A stretch of DNA of 64,000 bases from Portulaca oleracea. Lineage: Eukaryota > Streptophyta > Magnoliopsida > Caryophyllales > Portulacaceae. Shown one piece after another: positions 11,850 through 24,041 of the stretch. Every line of letters starts with the position of its first letter. Positions within the stretch are counted from its first letter, which is position 1. The notes below the pieces were generated by a model. That model did no database searches. It saw only the letters and a program-made list of their open reading frames with translations, and was not told the origin of the DNA. The DNA lies in NCBI GenBank assembly GCA_029582165.1, contig CM055879.1:34390330-34454329 (forward strand). The letters run 5' to 3'. A program made the translations under genes and the position numbers.

Positions 11850-12285
11850 TTTTTTGCTACGGGTGATATTTTCCCATGGCATGTGATTGCCACGGGTGAT
11901 ATTTTCCCGTGACATAAGTATTTTTTTTTGCTACGGAAGTTCTAGTCCGTGGCATGTTATTGCCACGGGTGACATTTTCCCGTGGCATAAGTATTTTTTT
12001 GCCACGGGTAACATTTTCCCGTGGCATAAATATTTTTTTTGCCACGGAAGTTCTAGTCCGTGGCATGTTATTGCCACGGGTGACATTTTCCCGTGGCATA
12101 AGTATTTTTTTTGCCACAGGTAACATTTTCCCGTGGCATAAGTATTTTTTGCCACGGGAGTTGTAGTCCGTGGCATATTTTTACACATCAAATTCCACAT
12201 AAAATTTTCCCGTGGCAAGACTAAGAAATTGCCACGATTTTAGATTTCCCGTGGCATAATTCGTGGCACAAGTGACGATTTTTTG
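11850..12285. repeat. Right subterminal tandem array of the CACTA element
   Basis: Units of about 45 bp made of TTGCCACGGGTGACATTTTC then CCGTGGCATAAGTATTTTT repeat about nine times with small changes. The CCACGGG/CCCGTGG pairs make each unit an inverted repeat. Confidence 0.8.
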
Positions 12286-12293
12286 TAGTGAAG

Positions 12294-12890
12294 GTTGAGC
12301 AAGTGTTATGTCATGCAATCCAAATCTTCAAACCGACCAAGCAAGAGTACAAGAAGATCCAAAGACGCCAAGCATCCGAAAGATGGTTCAAAGGTGTTGA
12401 AAGCCAAGTCTTCTTCTATCGCCGGGAGCAACTCCGCACCTTTTGATGATTTAATGGACCGGTTGACAGTTGACATAGTAATAAAGGTGGTTTGAAAATA
12501 TTACAAGACCGGGAGACGACTATAAAAATGCTAAAGATGAAGAGGTTGGATGAAGTCAAGGGCTGAAGGGGTGGTTATCCCTGACGTATGGTTTTGAGCT
12601 TCAAGGCGGATTTTGTGTGTTCGTGTTTCGAAACATGGTGTTCTTTTTTTTTTGGGTTTGATGCGTTTGTTTTGCTGCTATTGGGCTGTTTTGGTGGTGT
12701 CTTGGGTTAGCTTGTTGAGTCGGTTTTGGTGGTTGGCCCTGGTGTGGTCTTTTGTGTTTCTCTTGTTCCTTTTCCAGCGTGGTGTTGTTTGGTGTCTTCT
12801 TTAGTGTGGGTGTTGTTGGTGCTACGAACCTTGTTGCCGTTTTGGCTTTGGCTTCGGCCTCAATTATTGAAAAAAATGGTACTTTTTACG
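12294..12890 (+). pseudogene. LINE-like remnant, right part (3' end)
   Basis: Continues the sequence interrupted at 6444. A short basic, Lys/Ser-rich reading precedes a T/G-rich stretch (GTTTTGGCTTTGGCTTCGGC) ending near AATTATTGAAAAAAATGG, like the 3' UTR of plant L1 elements. No reverse transcriptase is left, so the LINE was already a 5' or internally deleted relic. Confidence 0.4.
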
Positions 12891-12936
12891 ACCCACCTCC
12901 CTGCATCTTGCGCCCAACCAAACGAACCATCTGGCA

Positions 12937-13521
12937 TGGTACCCCTTGATGGGAAGATCTAAGACGAGATTCGACTTCAACTAAAACCCATGGTAACAAG
13001 TTACACGAGGTTCCATTCAAAACCAATTAAGCAGTGCACATTAAGAGAAGTAATCCAGTGAACTTATATACTATGATCTTTTCCTTTACATTCCAAACTG
13101 GAGCTACACATGGGTGAATCCCAACAAGATCAATATGAGAGCTACAAATCTACCATAATAAATCAAATTATTTGAGAAGAATCGGTCTTCCTCAAGATTC
13201 TCACTAACACAACTCTCTACCGTGAAAAATATATACACTAACCCTATAAGGTCTCATACTTACATACATGCACAATCTGCTCGCATGATGAGGGCAGCTA
13301 GAGGACTTTACCTCAGCCTTTAGTAGCTTAGGTATATTTATAGAAATAACATTGACCATTAAGTTATCAAAAAGAAACCTTGATTATCAGTTCCTTAATT
13401 AAATTTACCAAATATAATAAAATGGAAATCCAATATAATAAGGAAAATTAAATAATTCCTAACACATTAGGAAACAAATTATATGGTTAATTTGAGCGAC
13501 TTTTAGGATACAATCCTAACA
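12937..13521 (-). mobile_element. LTR fragment (copia-like), right piece, minus orientation
   Basis: On the minus strand it starts TGTTAGGATTGTATCCTAAA at 13521 and has a TATA box (CTATAAATATACC, about 13342-13330). Its distal part is similar to 5692-5886. Its outer flank (13522 on) joins the left flank of 5521, as judged from the intact repeat at 5131-5290. Confidence 0.55.
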
Positions 13522-13544
13522 ATGTCAACTTATTAGTCTTAGTA

Positions 13545-13794
13545 GGCCGTGTTCTTTTCTGCGGTTGGCAAACTGCAGTGCCACAGCCTACCGCAATTTG
13601 CCACAACCCACCGCATTTTACCGCAAATCATTACTTTTTTCTCTCTCTCATCACTTTTCTCCTCTACTTTTTACATTTTCTCTCCTCACTTACCCCACAT
13701 ATTAATAACCTATCACAATTCCACCACACCCCACCACAATTCCACCACATCCCACCACACCATTGCGCAAAATACCACATAAAAGAACACGACC
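13545..13794. mobile_element. Tourist-like MITE (GGCCCTGTTCTTTT family), copy 2
   Basis: Termini are GGCCGTGTTCTTTT and (reverse complement) GGTCGTGTTCTTTT. The related uninterrupted sequence at about 5262-5280 shows the pre-insertion state and implies a duplicated TA or GTA at the junctions. Confidence 0.7.
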
Positions 13795-13796
13795 TA

Positions 13797-15269
13797 TACA
13801 TAGTTAAAAGAATCAATGACAAACTTAACTATTTTAATATAATATATGTATGTATATATGTATGTCTATGTGTATGTGTATACAAAACAAATATATATGT
13901 ATGCTAAAATCAATCTATTTAAATTGTAAAAGCTAAAGTTAAGACCATTATATCTCACCTTTTCATGTTTCGCTTTGGATGGCATTTTAAATTATTAATT
14001 TTTTTATTTTCGTTTATATGTGTGTGATATAAAGATCATGATTTACAATATCTTATTTTAGTAGAACATTAATTTGACACAGCCAATTATGATATACATG
14101 CATACATTTGAATTCAATCCCGTTTAGTTATATATTTGAATTTTTAATCTAAAAAAATTAAGATTTAAACTTTTAAAGTTTAAACTGATTGATATAACTA
14201 AAATTTAAATAATTATTTTTAAAATTTTTGTTGTCCAACTCAAAACGACCTATAAAAGTTGAATATCAAAAGTTAAATCTTTTATCCGAATTTCTACTTT
14301 AATTTGACAACCCGAATTTAATTGGGACCCAAAACTTTGACAGATATTGTTATAATGTTATTAGTATTTGACAGTTAGATCAAGATTCATCGAGGATTAT
14401 TAATTAATTACGATCGAAATAAGAAGCATATGGTTGCAAAGTTGGCATGCATGCATGGATATCAACTCAGTTCATACTTTACACGTATACAAAGTAATTT
14501 AAAGTTGGATAATGGATCATGGGATAGATCTGCCATCCAAGTCGATAATTGGGATATTTATTTATTTATAATAAATGGCAATTCAGAACCAATCTACAAA
14601 GGTACTTCGCACTTGCATTGCATTTCCATGCAAACCAATAAACAATTAATCAATTAATTAATAAGTAATTAAGTATCAGATTGTGCGCTTGTGGTTGGTA
14701 CAGTATTGCACTTGCACTACTACAGCAGTGGAAGCAGATAGAGAAAGAGAGAGAACAAATTGATGGAATCATTCCGGCAATAATCTAGTGCTAATAGTGC
14801 TTGGTTGGTACATTAATGCTGGATTCATTTGAACTTATCAGAATGAAGTCTCTAGCAAGCATAATACGTGTGCATTAAATAATGGCGAATCTATATCTTC
14901 TAATTAAGGGTGAACAATACATTATTACATAAAACCTATACTTTTTATCATAAATTATACTGAATTATTAATTTTTTTTAATGTCATCGGTGGCCATGGC
15001 CACCCACAATCATATTCGGATCCGCCCATGGCATTAAGTATTATTTTCTTCTTTTATAACCTGGTAAAGTTGAGCTTCATATATGGGGACATTAGTTTTA
15101 TGGGAGGTACAATAATGGTTGGATATTACTCGTGTGTTTAACAATATGTTAAAGTTGAGCTTCATATATGGGGGCGATTGGAGGAGAATACCATCGCATT
15201 AATTTCATAATGTCGTGGTGCCTCCTAGTATGGATATTTGCTTATTGTCTTGATTCATCCAAAGAGATT
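13797..15269. other. Intergenic, AT-rich, no gene recognised
   Basis: Holds a TATG-rich microsatellite (about 13850-13905) and a short relic of the hAT family near 14985-15033 (GGGCGGATCCGAATATGATT on the minus strand). Short open frames show no similarity I recognise. Confidence 0.4.
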
Positions 15270-15271
15270 TA

Positions 15272-15532
15272 CTCTCTTTTCTATATTGATATAATTGTCA
15301 TCTTTGAAAATTGAGCAGTCGAATTTAAAAAATTTTGGCTAAGAATTTCTCAATATATATAATGAGTTGCTATATAAAATTATACCACTATTAGATTCAT
15401 AATGAAAAATACTATTATAAAAGTATAATATTACAATTGTTAATAATATATTTGTAAAAAATTATCAATCAGACAATAACATTGAATATCGTGAATGTCA
15501 AAATTATGACAATTAATATGGAATGGAGGGAA
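15272..15532. mobile_element. Stowaway-like MITE
   Basis: Left CTCTCTTTTCTATATTGATA, right GACAATTAATATGGAATGGA then GGGAA, with TA at 15270-15271 and 15533-15534. The interior is collinear with the copy at 59946-60202. Confidence 0.65.
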
Positions 15533-15534
15533 TA

Positions 15535-16803
15535 CTTTCCGCCCTTCTGTTGGTTAAGTGTCCTTCGATAAGAACTTTCCTTAAGTTGACAATAATATTA
15601 TTAAAAACCTCATTGTTTATCTCCTTCCAAATATTCCCGGGGAGAAAAATCTCCCTTTTAATTCCTTCTCCATGTATTTTTTTTCACAATAGTAGTAACA
15701 TGTCGCCATGGGCAATTCACCATATATTCTAAGGGTGACCATATCAATTTTTTTTTTCAATTTAATATAATTTGGATGAAAAAATGGATTGTCTATTTTA
15801 CTATTTATAATAAGTGTAATTAATAATGTATTGGACACCTAATTTTAAGGTACAAATCCACCACTGCTTTGAACAGTCTATTTCCATTTTGTGTAGCCAA
15901 TTAAACTGTAATAATAGTAATTAATTAATGGCAATAAAAAAAATGATAGTGATTGTAATGATTTAGCTAATTAATCTAAATGCTCTTTGTATACAAAGCC
16001 TCGTCCTAACTATTTAACTAAAACTAAAATCGATGCTTCAAAATCTTGCTGATGCGAAATATAAACAAATATAAACAATTGATATTCAAACTAAACCAAC
16101 GTATGACAAAACTTCATCAATGCAGGTGGTGCAATTTTTAGGTAAATTGAATAGCTGAACCATCAATTTGAGGTAAAGAATCCTTTCTTCAGGTATAAAC
16201 TACGTTATGAAATATGAAGCATCATATTATATATCCGAATATTCGATTGGCTTGAAAACCTAACAAGCACATATATACTTATTCCTTGGCTTGAAAACTG
16301 ATCAAGTCCTGCTTAGGTCAACTGCCAAATTGTTAGTTAATGTGAACGGTTTGAACTTTGAACGTTGAAGTCAACCCCTCACAAGTGATTTTTGATTTTT
16401 GATTCTAGCTAGATTCTTGGCATATCTTCTTACCAGAAGGAAGTTTTACTCATAGCATTTCTCTCAATGAAAACTGATATGAATTTTGACGTTTGAGACA
16501 AGATTACAAGGTAATTATTAAGTATTTTATCTTAATGTAAAAATTATATTAGTATACATTAAACTATAAAATTAATTGAATTTTATATGCACAATTATCG
16601 AGCATAAATTGTATGAAAATGTTATTATCCATAACTCTTAAAATCTTGAAAGAAAGTGTAAAATATGCAAAACAGATATGGTTTATTCGATTATAGTGTC
16701 ATTTGTACTTGTTGGTGTAGTCAACGGAAGTTAAGTCACACATAATTGATAACTAATCATAAGTCATAACTATAAAAGAATAATGTCAAAATCATGATAA
16801 ATA
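15535..16803. other. Intergenic, nothing recognised
   Basis: AT-rich. Short frames only, no RNA gene or clear repeat. Confidence 0.4.
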
Positions 16804-16804
16804 T

Positions 16805-17071
16805 TACTTCATCCGTTCTATATTTAATTTTAGGATAATATTTTGCACATATTCTTGGCATATTTAATTTTAGGATAACTATAAAAGAATAATGTTACTT
16901 AGTTGACCGTCATTGTCTCCAATGTCACTTTTTAATTGATAACTTCTTATATAATATATAATTAACAATTGCAATATTATAATTTTAGGATAATATTTTG
17001 CATTACAAATCTAATGGTAGTAATTTTATATAACAAGTTATTGTATGTATTGAGAAACTTATGGTCAAAAT
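16805..17071. mobile_element. Stowaway-like MITE, right end truncated, with internal duplications
   Basis: Starts ACTTCATCCGTTCTATATTT. The phrase TTTAATTTTAGGATAA is duplicated at about 16822 and 16861. The element runs collinear with its family to GAGAAACTTATGGTCAAAAT and then switches abruptly to the CACTA-derived sequence. Confidence 0.55.
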
Positions 17072-17482
17072 ATGTGTATTACCAACCACTTTTTCCAACC
17101 AATTTAAAATGGTTGGAAAAACTAACTATTTTAGCAACCATTTCATATTTCAACTATTTTTCAAAAATTTTATGTGGGAAAGAAGCTTTGAAATTCCAAC
17201 CGATTTTGCTAAAATGGTTGGAAAATTTTCATACCATCTTTTTTCCTACTATTTGAAAATGATTGGAAAAATGGTTCGATTACTAACGATTTTTCCAACT
17301 ATTTTTAAATGGTAGGAAAAATTTCCAACCATTTTAGCAAATTTGGTTGTAATTTTCAACTCTTTTTCCCACATAAAAATTTTGAAAATAGTTAGAATAT
17401 GAAATTGTTGCTGAAATGGTTGGTTTTTCCAACAATTTTAAATTGATTGAAAAAATTGGTAATACACATTTTTTTAGCAGTG
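17072..17482. mobile_element. CACTA-derived palindromic MITE, left terminus lost
   Basis: The left part ATGTGTATTACCAACCACTT and the right part (reverse complement CACTGCTAAAAAAATGTGTA) form long inverted arms with alternating AACCATTT/GGTTGGAAAA blocks. The terminal CACTGCTAAAAAA is present only at the right. Confidence 0.6.
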
Positions 17483-17720
17483 AAAAAGCATCTTAAGTCA
17501 AAGTTCATATCATCATCTTTTTTATTACCTTGGTAATTAAGTTGGCCAGTCACAAGCTAGATTTCCTTGATTTACATGGTGTAGCTCCAACATCCTAGAG
17601 CGTGAGGGAATGGGGTAAAATAATTACCAAACTATATTATATGGAGAGCTAACTTTGAAAGCAGATCCACAGAGAGTCCTAAATACCAACAATTTCCACC
17701 ATAAAAATTATGGACACTAA

Positions 17721-18010
17721 GGGTCCGTTTGGACCTAGGAAAATAGGATGGAAAAAAAATCTTGTGGAAAAAAAATTAGGAGGAAAAAAATTTTGGGGTA
17801 AAGTAAATGTCTTTCTCTTGTTTGGTTTAAGTAAATTTTGAAGGAAGAAAATTGATTTTCTATTCAATTTTCTTTTCCTTGTTTGGTTTAAGGAAAAATA
17901 CATGGAAAAATAAAATTTGCAAGAAAACTTGTAAATATCAAGTTTCATTTTTTTTAGATCATATGATGTGATTTGGGAGAGAAAGAGAGAGTTAGAGAAA
18001 GAGAGAGAGT

Positions 18011-18046
<36 letters not shown>

Positions 18047-18172
18047 AAGAGAGAGAAAAGAGAATTAGAGAGATAGAGAGAGTGACAAAGAGAAGAGTTA
18101 GAGAGAGAGAGAGAGAGCGATAGAGAGAGAAAAGAGAGTTAGAGAGAGAGAGATAGAGAGAGAAAAGAGAGC

Positions 18173-18216
<44 letters not shown>

Positions 18217-18480
18217 TTAGAGAGAGAGCGAGAGAGCGAACGTTAGAGAGACAGAGAGAAGAAAGAGAAGAGACTTAGAGAGAAAGAAGAGAGAGTGCGC
18301 GAGAGAAAGAGGGAAGAGAGTTAGATAGAGAAGATACTTAGAGAGAGAGAAAGAGAGAAGAGAACGTTAGAGAGAGCGAGAGAGAGAGAGAGAGAGAGAG
18401 AGAAGAAAGTTAGAGAGAGAGAGAGAGAGTTAGAGAGAGAGAGAGAAGAAAGTTAGAGAGAGAGAGAGAGAGAAGAGAGT

Positions 18481-18516
<36 letters not shown>

Positions 18517-18654
18517 AGACTTAGAGAGAGAGAGAGAAGAGAGTTAGAGAAAGAGAGAGAGAGAGAGAAGAAAGTTTGAGAGAGAGAGAGAGAACAGACT
18601 TAGAGAGAGAGAAGAGAGTTAGAGAGAAAGAGAGAGAAGAAAGTTAGAGAGAGA

Positions 18655-18697
<43 letters not shown>

Positions 18698-18927
18698 GAG
18701 CTACAGAGAGGATGAAAAGAAAGGTTGGCTTTGATCCAAAAATTTTCTCCCAATTTTCCTTTCATTTTTGAAGGGAAAATTTTTTACTCATCGTTACTCC
18801 AAATTTTCCATGCAATTTTCCAACTATTTTTTTTCCATTTATTTTTCTTCAATCCAAACAAAGGAAAAATTTTCATTTTCCAAAATAATTTTTTTTCCAT
18901 GCTATTTTCCAAGGTCCAAACGGAGCT
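17721..18927. mobile_element. Harbinger-like TIR element carrying a giant GA tract
   Basis: Left GGGTCCGTTTGGACCTAGGA and right (reverse complement) AGCTCCGTTTGGACCTTGGA, followed inward on both sides by AAAATAG and AGGAAAA-rich arms. TAA flanks both ends (17718-17720, 18928-18930). The middle is the purine tract listed separately. No coding capacity. Confidence 0.7.
17970..18714 (+). repeat. Purine-only tract: (GA)n with interspersed GTTAGAGA
   Basis: About 745 bases almost free of C and T on this strand, built from GAGAGA runs punctuated by GAGAGTTAGAGAGA and AGAAGAGAGTTAG about every 20-50 bases. The Leu-Ser repeat frames on the opposite strand are artefacts. Confidence 0.9.
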
Positions 18928-18930
18928 TAA

Positions 18931-19126
18931 GATTAAAACTATGATGGGAAAGATGAACTTCTTTTCCTCATGCCATTTGAGCTCCTAAATTTTGGACTTT
19001 AATAGACAAATATATGAGCCCACTCATGTTTTCCCTCCCTCTTCTTACTCGATCAGTTTAGTTTGGTTACCATGCGAGAATAACTAGTTTGACTCACATA
19101 CCCCCAATTGGGAGTCTCTAGATATA
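18931..19126. other. Short spacer, nothing recognised
   Basis: Sequence between the GA element and the LTR element; no features seen. Confidence 0.4.
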
Positions 19127-19758
19127 TGTTAAGGCCTGGTATCCACCAACAAGAAACTCCTCCTTACTCACATACCACTTGTGAGGATTGGGAGTTCAAT
19201 ACCACAAAAGATAGTGCAGAATAAACAAGAAAGTAAATAAGACTGACACAAAGATGCAACATGAAAAACCCAAACTAGAAGAAAAAATTATGGACAATGC
19301 ACTATTAGAAAGACTTTACGACCAAAGTTTTTCAATGACTATTCAGATAACTTGCAAAAATAGTCCTCAAACCTCATTAGTACTTATCCTTATTCTCAAC
19401 ATACACCATCATCCTCTACGATGCTCTTGAGAAGACACCGCTCCTGCACCTCTATTCAGTGATCTTCATAAGACACATCGTGCTCTCTCTATAAGACACT
19501 TTTAATACTTTCAAAAAATTAATTTTAAATAAGAATTGAGGCAATATATGAATTTGTAGATAAAACAAAGAAATAAGGAAACCAGATCGGATTTCACAAA
19601 TCGATAACCTACTAACGCGCAGATCACCGCCTCAATCTGACACGGTATGAAGGTAACACGACCCGTTTCACACCTTACACGACCTGTGTTGGCTTTCCAC
19701 ACTCTTTCCAAGTCTAGAACCAAGCCTCAATTTTAGGACATACGATACACTCCTAACA
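19127..19758 (-). repeat. 3' LTR of the small LTR element
   Basis: On the plus strand it runs from TGTTAAGGCCTGGTATCC to ACTCCTAACA. It aligns along its length with 20340-21050. Confidence 0.7.
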
Positions 19759-20317
19759 ACCTCTACCTAAAACTACAATCAAGCCAAGTGTCAGAAGATT
19801 CCTACTAAACTCCTTTAGTTGATATGATCCACACTCTACAGATTTAAATATGACATGACTTACGACTCTATACCTCGAATCCACCAACGAGATCAACTCC
19901 AGCATGCCCAACAACTTCTATAGCTCCACCTTGTAAGGAACCATCATCAAGGAACATCCACCGCTCCTTTTCTTCACCAAGACTCAATCACTTGGAAGTC
20001 GTTGCTTCCCCATGAATTGACACATCTTCTTTTCAAGATACTGAGGCAACCATTAAGAGGTCGACCATCACACACACAGATCTCTTGTCCTTGTCCATAA
20101 TGTCTTCACATGATCGATCACCATACTCGTCATTGAGCCACACCGGGCCGTGTTCTTGCTCGATTCATGTATATTACTCTTCCATGAGATATGTCAATCG
20201 TACTTTCAACTCATCACAGTGCATTCATGTGATCTTCACCTTTCTTCCTCCATCGTTTGACAAGAACTTTCTACAGCTTGTGCCCTAGCTTGGTAATTTG
20301 CAAAGCAACATCAACAC

Positions 20318-20339
20318 CAACCTAGGTTCTAATACGACT
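20318..20339 (-). other. Primer-binding site of the small LTR element
   Basis: On the minus strand AGTCGTATTAGAACCTAGG directly follows the LTR end. It matches the initiator tRNA-Met type site of plant copia elements with a few changes. Confidence 0.5.
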
Positions 20340-21050
20340 TGTTAGGGTCGGGTATCCATTAGCGCGAACCTCTTTCTTGCTTAGATACCATTTGCTAAGA
20401 TCGGGGCTTCAAGACCACAAACAATACTGTCGAATAAAAAAGAAAAATAAATAAGATCGACAAAATGGTTTAACGTGGATAAATCCAAATCGGAAAAAAA
20501 CTGCGAACAATGCACTATCAGAGAGAGACTTTACAACCAGAGTTTTACAATGACTATTAAGAAAACTTATAAGAATAATCCCAAGTCGCAATTAGAATGC
20601 TCAGCCTAATTCCTATTCGTACACCCTCCCCCTCTATGGTACTCTTTAGGAGACACTGCTCCATCACCCCTAATCGGTGGTCTTCAGAAGACACTCGTTC
20701 GATGCTCTCCCCCATGAGAGTCACTTAATATCTTCACAACTTGGGTCCAAATAATAGTTAAGGCAAAATAAGAAACCCTAGACAAAACATCGAAATAAGA
20801 AAACTGGATCAGATTTCACATAACTGCAACCGACTAACGTGTCAAATCACATTCTCAATTTGACATAAATAGCACCAAAATTTCATTTACTGCACATCCT
20901 GACAACCAGTGTCTCTCGGGAATCCGTCCACGTTAACACCATAGAACATTGCTCTAGCTTTCTATTCTTCGTTGATACACTGTTTCACATGCCTTCCAAA
21001 CCTTTTCCAATTCAAGAACCTGGAATTGATTTAAGGGCTCACTCCTGATA
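20340..21050 (-). repeat. 5' LTR of the small LTR element
   Basis: On the plus strand it runs from TGTTAGGGTCGGGTATCC to ACTCCTGATA. It shares blocks such as GACTTTAC and TGGTCTTCA-like stretches with the other LTR. Confidence 0.7.
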
Positions 21051-21055
21051 GTATA

Positions 21056-22411
21056 TTTAATTTTATAGTAAATTTAGACTTAGTCTAGTTGCATAAAGCT
21101 TATGTCTCTATTATAGTCAATAACATCTTATATGGTGATAGAATTGAACTTACTCTTATAAGTAGAGACATCTAACTTTTCCTTATCATTTTGTAAAAAA
21201 TAAATAAATAAATAAATAAAATAAAATAAAATAATATTAAGCTCAATGGCTACAACCATAACTAATGCGATGGATCTGATAGATCACTAATTTCTAATGT
21301 AATGATCAAAATATTGCTAATAGCTCCTTCACAAATGTTGTTGTTCATTGGATCTAGATGCACAACTAATGTTGTTAGAAGTTTTCGATAATTTTTTTTG
21401 TAAGTGTTATAATTTGTCAACAACTCCTTTTGAAGAATTGTACTTTGGTTTATGATATATTTGCATATTGTTATTGAGCTATTATATCTTGCATAACCTA
21501 ATTTTACCCGTTATAACATACATTTATCACCTATTAGGCTTTAAATAATAAAAAATATCATGATCAAAGTAATTTTTCTACGTCACCACACATAAAATTG
21601 AACATTTCAATAGACAAAAACAATTTTTCTAAGGGTAAGGAGTACATATTTTTATTGAATTAGATAATGGCCCAAAAAGATTATTATTTTCCTGTTTTTA
21701 ATATATTCATTCACCCTATTTTTTTGGAAAGCAATCACACAACAAACAACATCACATTCAACCATATAAATTTCATTAAGATTCTAGCTACATACCAAAT
21801 GGCTCCATTTGATTTATATTATTCCCCTATTTTGTGTAGAGCCTGAAATTAAGGGTATGATGTTGAACTGAAGACATTATTTTAGTAAACAACACTTATT
21901 GTGCATAATATTAATTAAGACTCAGTATTGCAGTAGATAAAATATTTTTGTTATGCATCATTCATTTGCAAAGATTCAAGTAGCTAGGCTTATTTTATTC
22001 ACAACTACAAATACAACGCAAACAAAAAATAAAATAATAAATAATGGGTGATTGGCTTTTGCTTGAGAGATTTCGCCACACAAGTGGTGAGTTATGGAAC
22101 ACGAGCTTGCAAGGTAAATAATTACTCAAAACCAAGCCATTCGTAAATTGAAATTAAGATGTTATAGGCTTATCCTTGTCTATGTGGTCCTAATGTTAAT
22201 GAGTTCTTACTTGGTTGGCAAGAATTTCAAATCCTTTTTTTTTTTAATCTGGGCTCGATTTTTGGGTAAGATCATGAATGTTTGGAGTGTAATTTGGAAG
22301 ATCGAATTTATGTATTGGATTTTGATATCTTCTTATCTTGTCCACATCTATGAATTGCCCTAAAATAGGGGACCAATGGATTAAACTACTTATCATAATT
22401 ACAAAAATGTA
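21056..22411. other. Intergenic, nothing recognised
   Basis: AT-rich. A short AAATAAATAAATA microsatellite lies near 21200-21235. No gene seen. Confidence 0.4.
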
Positions 22412-22670
22412 CACTACTAAAAATGTGTCTATTACCAATCATTTTTTTTAACCAATTTAAAACGGTTGGAAAAAACCAACCATTTTAGTAACCATTTCAT
22501 ATTTTTCTAATTTTACAACTATTTTTTAATTATGGGAAATTTTTACTACCAACATTTTTCTTACTATTTGAAAATGATTGAAAAATAAAAATAGTTGGTA
22601 CACCAACCATTTCTCCAACGGTTTTCCAATCATTTTAATAACCATTTCATATATTGGTTTTGCCCAAAAT
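22412..22670. mobile_element. Truncated relative of the CACTA-derived palindromic MITE
   Basis: Starts CACTACTAAAAATGTGTCTA and shares AACCAATTTAAAACGGTTGG and related blocks with 17072-17482. The right terminus is missing. Confidence 0.55.
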
Positions 22671-22679
22671 ATGAGATTG

Positions 22680-23801
22680 GATAGATATTTTGTTCCTGAG
22701 CATAATTGTTTATTTCAATCATTATTATCTATTCACGAAAATGCCATCAACACAAACAGTGTTTCTGCTCAAGTTACATTTCCAGACAAAATAAGAATCT
22801 TTTAAAATTCCATTGCCCTACCAAGTGTACCCTAAGCTGACCTTATTTGCAGATACTTCTTTTGCTTATTTTGTGTGGCTTCCAAAGCTTTGTTTTATGC
22901 CCAATGTCGTATAGTATAATTTATGGCATGTGATTTATTTTCTATTATTTTTAGAATGACCCCAACAACACTTATGATTAGCAAATAAAAGACGAAAATA
23001 GCAGCAGAAATTAATTATTTAATTCATGTGTGTTGACATAGCAGCAAAACGAAATTATATAACTGTTATTATGATTATCTTTTCGTTTGATTAGATAACA
23101 TGTAGGCCAAGAATCTATAAGCTCTATGATTTAAAATTTCTTGATGATGGACATGGGTATTTTTGTCTGAGTCCAAAAGTTTCAATTTGGAGTTCTAAAT
23201 GAGTATTCACAATAATATAAGAAAATAATGGAGTATTGTTTCACAATAAAGTGGATGAACAATGAAGCATTTGATAAATCAATATCTTCTCTCTTATTTC
23301 TCTCCCTCTTCACGATTTTTTTCCCTCCCTCACAACCTACGGGACTCGCTAAGCGTGGTTGTTACACGCCTACGAATCACGAATGACAGTTACAACTTTC
23401 CCTATGCTGCTACTACCTAATGCCTTCCACATCAGGTCACCTTTCCACCCCTTTATCAACCAAGGAAAAATATTGGATTTCACCCAAAAAAAAATTATCA
23501 TCCTCATTTGCAATTAAATATAAAAAAAAATTAATAAATTTGAAAAAGTTGACCAACTTTTCTGAAAAATATTTACAACTATACGCTCTTGAAGGAAGCC
23601 ACTACCCTATTACTAACTACTTTCTCTCAGCTCACAATAGCAAATAATTTTGAAGTTATCTTTCTCGCGAGGAGCTTAAAACGAATTTCTTACCATTTTA
23701 TTATATAGTAACTAGTAATAAATATTGTTTTCACACTCCTTTATTGAGTAAAACTCGAGTTCCTTTAAACATATTACGCCGAGTGGCAAGCGTAATTTTA
23801 T
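22680..23801. other. Intergenic, nothing recognised
   Basis: No coding signal or repeat structure that I can support. Confidence 0.4.
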
Positions 23802-23803
23802 TA

Positions 23804-24039
23804 CTCCCTCCGTTTTGTTTTATCTGTTGTCTAGGAAATTGTGGTAAAAACTTTGACCGTTAATATATTAATTTGTATAATGATTCATCATACAAAATTG
23901 ATATCATTAGATTCGTAATGAAAAATATTGTTGAAAAAGTATAATATTATATTTTTTTATAAATGTTTTATATTAAAAGTTATTGATTAAAGATTGACAC
24001 TGAAAACCGTAAATGACAGATAAAAAAGAACGGAGGGAG
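23804..24039. mobile_element. Stowaway-like MITE, complete
   Basis: Inverted CTCCCTCCGTTTTGTTTTAT and (reverse complement of right) CTCCCTCCGTTCTTTTTTAT, with TA at 23802-23803 and 24040-24041. Confidence 0.85.
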
Positions 24040-24041
24040 TA

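Larger units (their letters stand above)
19127..21050 (-). mobile_element. Non-autonomous LTR retrotransposon (copia-type signals)
   Basis: Two diverged direct repeats flank about 580 bp. On the minus strand the 5' LTR is 21050-20340 and the 3' LTR is 19758-19127. Next to the 5' LTR is a primer-binding-like site (AGTCGTATTAGAACCTAGG, compare TGGTATCAGAGCC of initiator tRNA-Met). Next to the 3' LTR is a purine tract (AGGTAGAGG). Flanks are ATATA and GTATA, a 5-bp duplication with one change. The interior has no long frame, so this is a deletion derivative or TRIM/LARD-like element. Confidence 0.7.

Noticed and set aside
17679..18047. 122-aa Leu-Ser-repeat frame
   Set aside because: Opposite-strand reading of the GA tract.
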